Positions 15,602-17,165 of a stretch of DNA of 17,165 bases are shown here, piece by piece. The stretch covers positions 1 through 17,165 of the forward strand of contig CASECL010000116.1 in NCBI GenBank assembly GCA_949286445.1, written 5' to 3'. The notes beneath the pieces were generated by a model, which searched no databases, was not told the origin of the DNA, and saw only the letters and a list, made by a program, of their open reading frames with translations. Origin of the DNA: an uncultured bacterium (GTDB lineage Bacteria > Verrucomicrobiota > Lentisphaeria > Victivallales > Victivallaceae). A program made the position numbers and the translations under genes. Each line of letters starts with the position of its first letter. Position 1 is the stretch's first letter.

Positions 15602-16287
15602 AACGGCAAAAATTCACCCTGATCGAACTTCTGGTGGTAATCGCGATCATCGGCATACTGGCATCATTGCTCCTTCCCAGCCTGAACAAAGCCCGCGATA
15701 CTGCACGGCGGGCAAAATGTATGAGCAATCAGCGGCAGATTATGCAGTATGTTATGATGTACGCAGGAGATTTCCACTATCTGCCGCCGGGATATGATAA
15801 CAAAGTTTCCCCGCACCGGATGCTGCTGGGGTATCTTATGCCCTATTACGGGAAAAAATTTGAAGCTACCGATACTCAGATACGTTACCGGTTTCTCTAT
15901 TGTCCGGTGCGCGATCCCGGCAGCCGGGATATTCCGTGGGGGAACGATGCCCAGAAATTCACCTCTTATGGCGCAGTTACCGTGGCTTACCTCGGGGATT
16001 ACGGCCCCGTACCGGAAGGCAGGTTGAAAAATCCTGCCGGCAAAGTTTACCTGATGGACTGGATTATGGCTGATGAAATATGTGCTGATGCCGCCTGGGG
16101 TATCGCCTGGGCACCGAGTGAACAATATGCGGATTTCTTCAACGGAAGACATTCAACTTCAGCTTCTGACCTGAAAAATTTCGCCATTCACGACGGCAAT
16201 ATGAGCATAAATTGCGGTTTTGCCGACGGCCACGTAAGCAATAAAAGGATCGGATCTTTCAAAAAGGAGGAATTCGAACTGGAATAA
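15598..16287 (+). CDS. Pseudopilin-like protein with prepilin N-terminal domain (H-Xn-DG type), first of pair
   Basis: A 229-residue protein with the type IV pilin/type II secretion N-terminus. FTLIELLVVIAIIGILAS starts at residue 6, with Glu10 at mature position +5, followed by LLLPSLNKARDTARRAKCMSNQRQIMQY, the usual planctomycete/lentisphaerote continuation. The residue before the cleavage point is Lys5, not Gly. The C-terminus has an H..(N)..FADGHV segment (198-212), like the H-X9-DG prepilin-associated domain but with 11 residues between His and DG. Such proteins are normally inner-membrane anchored and assembled into, or associated with, secretion pseudopili. It starts in an ATGA overlap with the GH123-like gene, so the two are co-translated. 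Its role in exporting, displaying or binding polysaccharide is inference. Confidence 0.87.
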   Translation: MKRQKFTLIELLVVIAIIGILASLLLPSLNKARDTARRAKCMSNQRQIMQYVMMYAGDFHYLPPGYDNKVSPHRMLLGYLMPYYGKKFEATDTQIRYRFLYCPVRDPGSRDIPWGNDAQKFTSYGAVTVAYLGDYGPVPEGRLKNPAGKVYLMDWIMADEICADAAWGIAWAPSEQYADFFNGRHSTSASDLKNFAIHDGNMSINCGFADGHVSNKRIGSFKKEEFELE

Positions 16288-16338
16288 AAAATATCATCCC
16301 GCTTTAAAACCCGGAAAATAGAAAACAAGGATAAAAAA

Positions 16339-17025
16339 ATGAAAAAAGCAAAACATTTTACTTTTCTGGAATTGTGTATCGTCTGTGTCATTTCCGTTGT
16401 TATCATCGGCATGCTCTCCATCCGTCTTACCGGGGCAGCTGAGGTATCCCAAACTGCCCAGTGTGCCTCAAACCAGCGGCAGATTATGAAATATGTGGCT
16501 CTTTACGCATCAGATTACAAATACTATCCGGCCCAGTTTGACAGCGCCCAGGCGAAAACGCTGATGGCGTTCATCCGCCCCTATTTCGACAAATCCCCGG
16601 TTGACCACCGGCACGTGAAGCACGCCTTTATGTACTGCCCGCTGACCTATCCCGGCGCCATCGAACTGCCGTCCAACGGCTCCGCCGACTGCATGACGTC
16701 ATACGGAGCATTGACCTATCCTCCGATGGGAGCTTACAAAAGCATCCACCGCGCACTGGTTAAACGCCCGGCGGAAATGGTTTACCTGATCGACTGGAAA
16801 CTCAATACCGATAAAATCCACTGCGTCTTTGACTGGGGTATTCCCTGGGGTAATCCCGCTCAATACGCCGACTTTTTCAACGGAGAGAACAAAGTTGCCG
16901 CAGTTAAAGACGACCCGGCGGAATTTCTCCGTCATGAGGATACCGGAGCTAATGTCGCCTTTTTTGACGGCAGTGTGAAGTTCCGTAAAAAAGGTGAATT
17001 CAAAAAGGAGGATTTCAGTTTTTAA
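16339..17025 (+). CDS. Pseudopilin-like protein, second of pair
   Basis: A 228-residue paralogue of the preceding gene. The shared blocks are CxSNQRQIMxYVxxYAxDxxYxP (42-64), QYADFFNG (175-182) and the C-terminal FKKE(E/D)F (221-226). Its N-terminal helix is more diverged: H6|FTFLELCIVCVISVVIIGM, with Glu11 at +5, His at -1 and Cys residues in the helix. The C-terminus has RHEDTGANVAFFDGSVKF (198-215), an H-X10-DG variant. AAGGAT (16327-16332) lies 6 nt before the ATG. It sits 51 bp after its partner with no terminator between, so it probably belongs to the same operon. Its last 11 bp overlap the end of the leftward AraC gene. The paralogy suggests major/minor pseudopilin roles. Confidence 0.83.
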   Translation: MKKAKHFTFLELCIVCVISVVIIGMLSIRLTGAAEVSQTAQCASNQRQIMKYVALYASDYKYYPAQFDSAQAKTLMAFIRPYFDKSPVDHRHVKHAFMYCPLTYPGAIELPSNGSADCMTSYGALTYPPMGAYKSIHRALVKRPAEMVYLIDWKLNTDKIHCVFDWGIPWGNPAQYADFFNGENKVAAVKDDPAEFLRHEDTGANVAFFDGSVKFRKKGEFKKEDFSF

Positions 17026-17165
17026 CGTCAATCTGGCGGAACTGCCGGCGGTAAGTTGCCGGAGCAATCCCGCGGTTTTTGACAAATGCCCGGGTAAAAT
17101 AATACCGATCGCAGAAACCGCACTGATCCGCTATTTCCGCAATGGACAGTTCCGTCTGCTGCAGC
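17015..17165 (-). CDS. AraC-family transcriptional regulator, C-terminal end only
   Basis: The last 49 codons of a leftward gene whose start lies beyond the window. The visible part is the second helix-turn-helix of the AraC/XylS DNA-binding domain: LSIAEIADQCGFCDRYYFTRAF followed by the family end motif APATYRRQFR (34-43). The stop (TGA, plus-strand 17017-17015) lies inside the pseudopilin gene, so the two 3' ends overlap by 11 bp tail to tail. The adjacent position makes it a candidate regulator of this locus, perhaps through the shared upstream element; that link is inference. The sensing domain is not visible. Confidence 0.88.
   Translation of the reverse strand, partial: LQQTELSIAEIADQCGFCDRYYFTRAFVKNRGIAPATYRRQFRQIDVKN

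Noticed and set aside
16263..16270. Strong AAAGGAGG near the end of the first pseudopilin gene as a ribosome site for a hidden gene
   Set aside because: No start codon lies at a suitable distance. It is explained by the conserved Phe-Lys-Lys-Glu-Glu codons, which also occur in the paralogue near 17005.
1..17165. Very frequent CCGG-containing words (CCGGAA, TCCGG) as a possible uptake or recognition sequence
   Set aside because: They follow codon preference (CCG Pro, CGG Arg, GGA/GGC Gly, GAA Glu) and are spread through the coding regions, so codon use explains them without a special function.

Overview
The window reads as a glycan- or sugar-catabolism locus from a Lentisphaerota-type bacterium (Victivallis/Lentisphaera-like). 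That placement is an inference from gene content: paired pseudopilins beginning with an FTLIELLVVIAIIGILAS-type helix, large secreted GH123/DUF4091-like proteins, a uroporphyrinogen-decarboxylase-superfamily (URO-D) protein and an AraC regulator, in DNA of moderate GC with many CCGG-containing codons. No rRNA, tRNA, CRISPR, transposase or phage gene was seen.

Layout. (1) 1-1028, minus strand: a 5'-complete, 3'-truncated tandem-Rid (YjgF/chorismatase-like) protein. (2) 1029-1202: divergent intergenic region with a good sigma70-type promoter for the rightward operon and a LacI/PurR-like dyad. (3) 1203-5563: a three-gene ABC importer of the Fe(III)/sugar-phosphate/phosphonate type (ATPase, unusually long binding protein, fused double permease). 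(4) 5564-5965: about 400 bp with a promoter-like element (copy A) and a possibly structured leader. (5) 5966-10550: a five-gene metabolic operon: zinc alcohol dehydrogenase, SDR dehydrogenase, UlaG-like MBL lactonase, PfkB sugar kinase and URO-D-superfamily protein. The second to fourth genes are joined by ATGA overlaps. (6) 10551-10835: two more copies (B and C) of the promoter-like element, copy C preceded by a degenerate relic of a URO-D gene 3' end. (7) 10836-17025: two exported GH123/DUF4091-like proteins and two pseudopilin-like proteins, the first three joined by ATGA overlaps. (8) 17015-17165, minus strand: the C-terminal end of an AraC-family regulator whose 3' end overlaps the last pseudopilin gene by 11 bp.

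Working model (inference). The exported GH123-like proteins cut an amino-sugar-containing or other glycan at or outside the cell surface, and the ABC importer brings a product in. The two dehydrogenases, lactonase and kinase then take it through an oxidation, lactone-opening and phosphorylation route, while the Rid protein may handle a reactive or imine intermediate. The metabolic and the secreted operons share the same upstream element, so they are probably co-regulated, perhaps by the neighbouring AraC protein.

The most unusual observations are the 176-bp-offset duplication of the URO-D 3' end plus promoter element, the three-copy element with two dyads, pseudopilins lacking the Gly(-1) cleavage residue, and a URO-D protein missing one expected zinc-ligand Cys.
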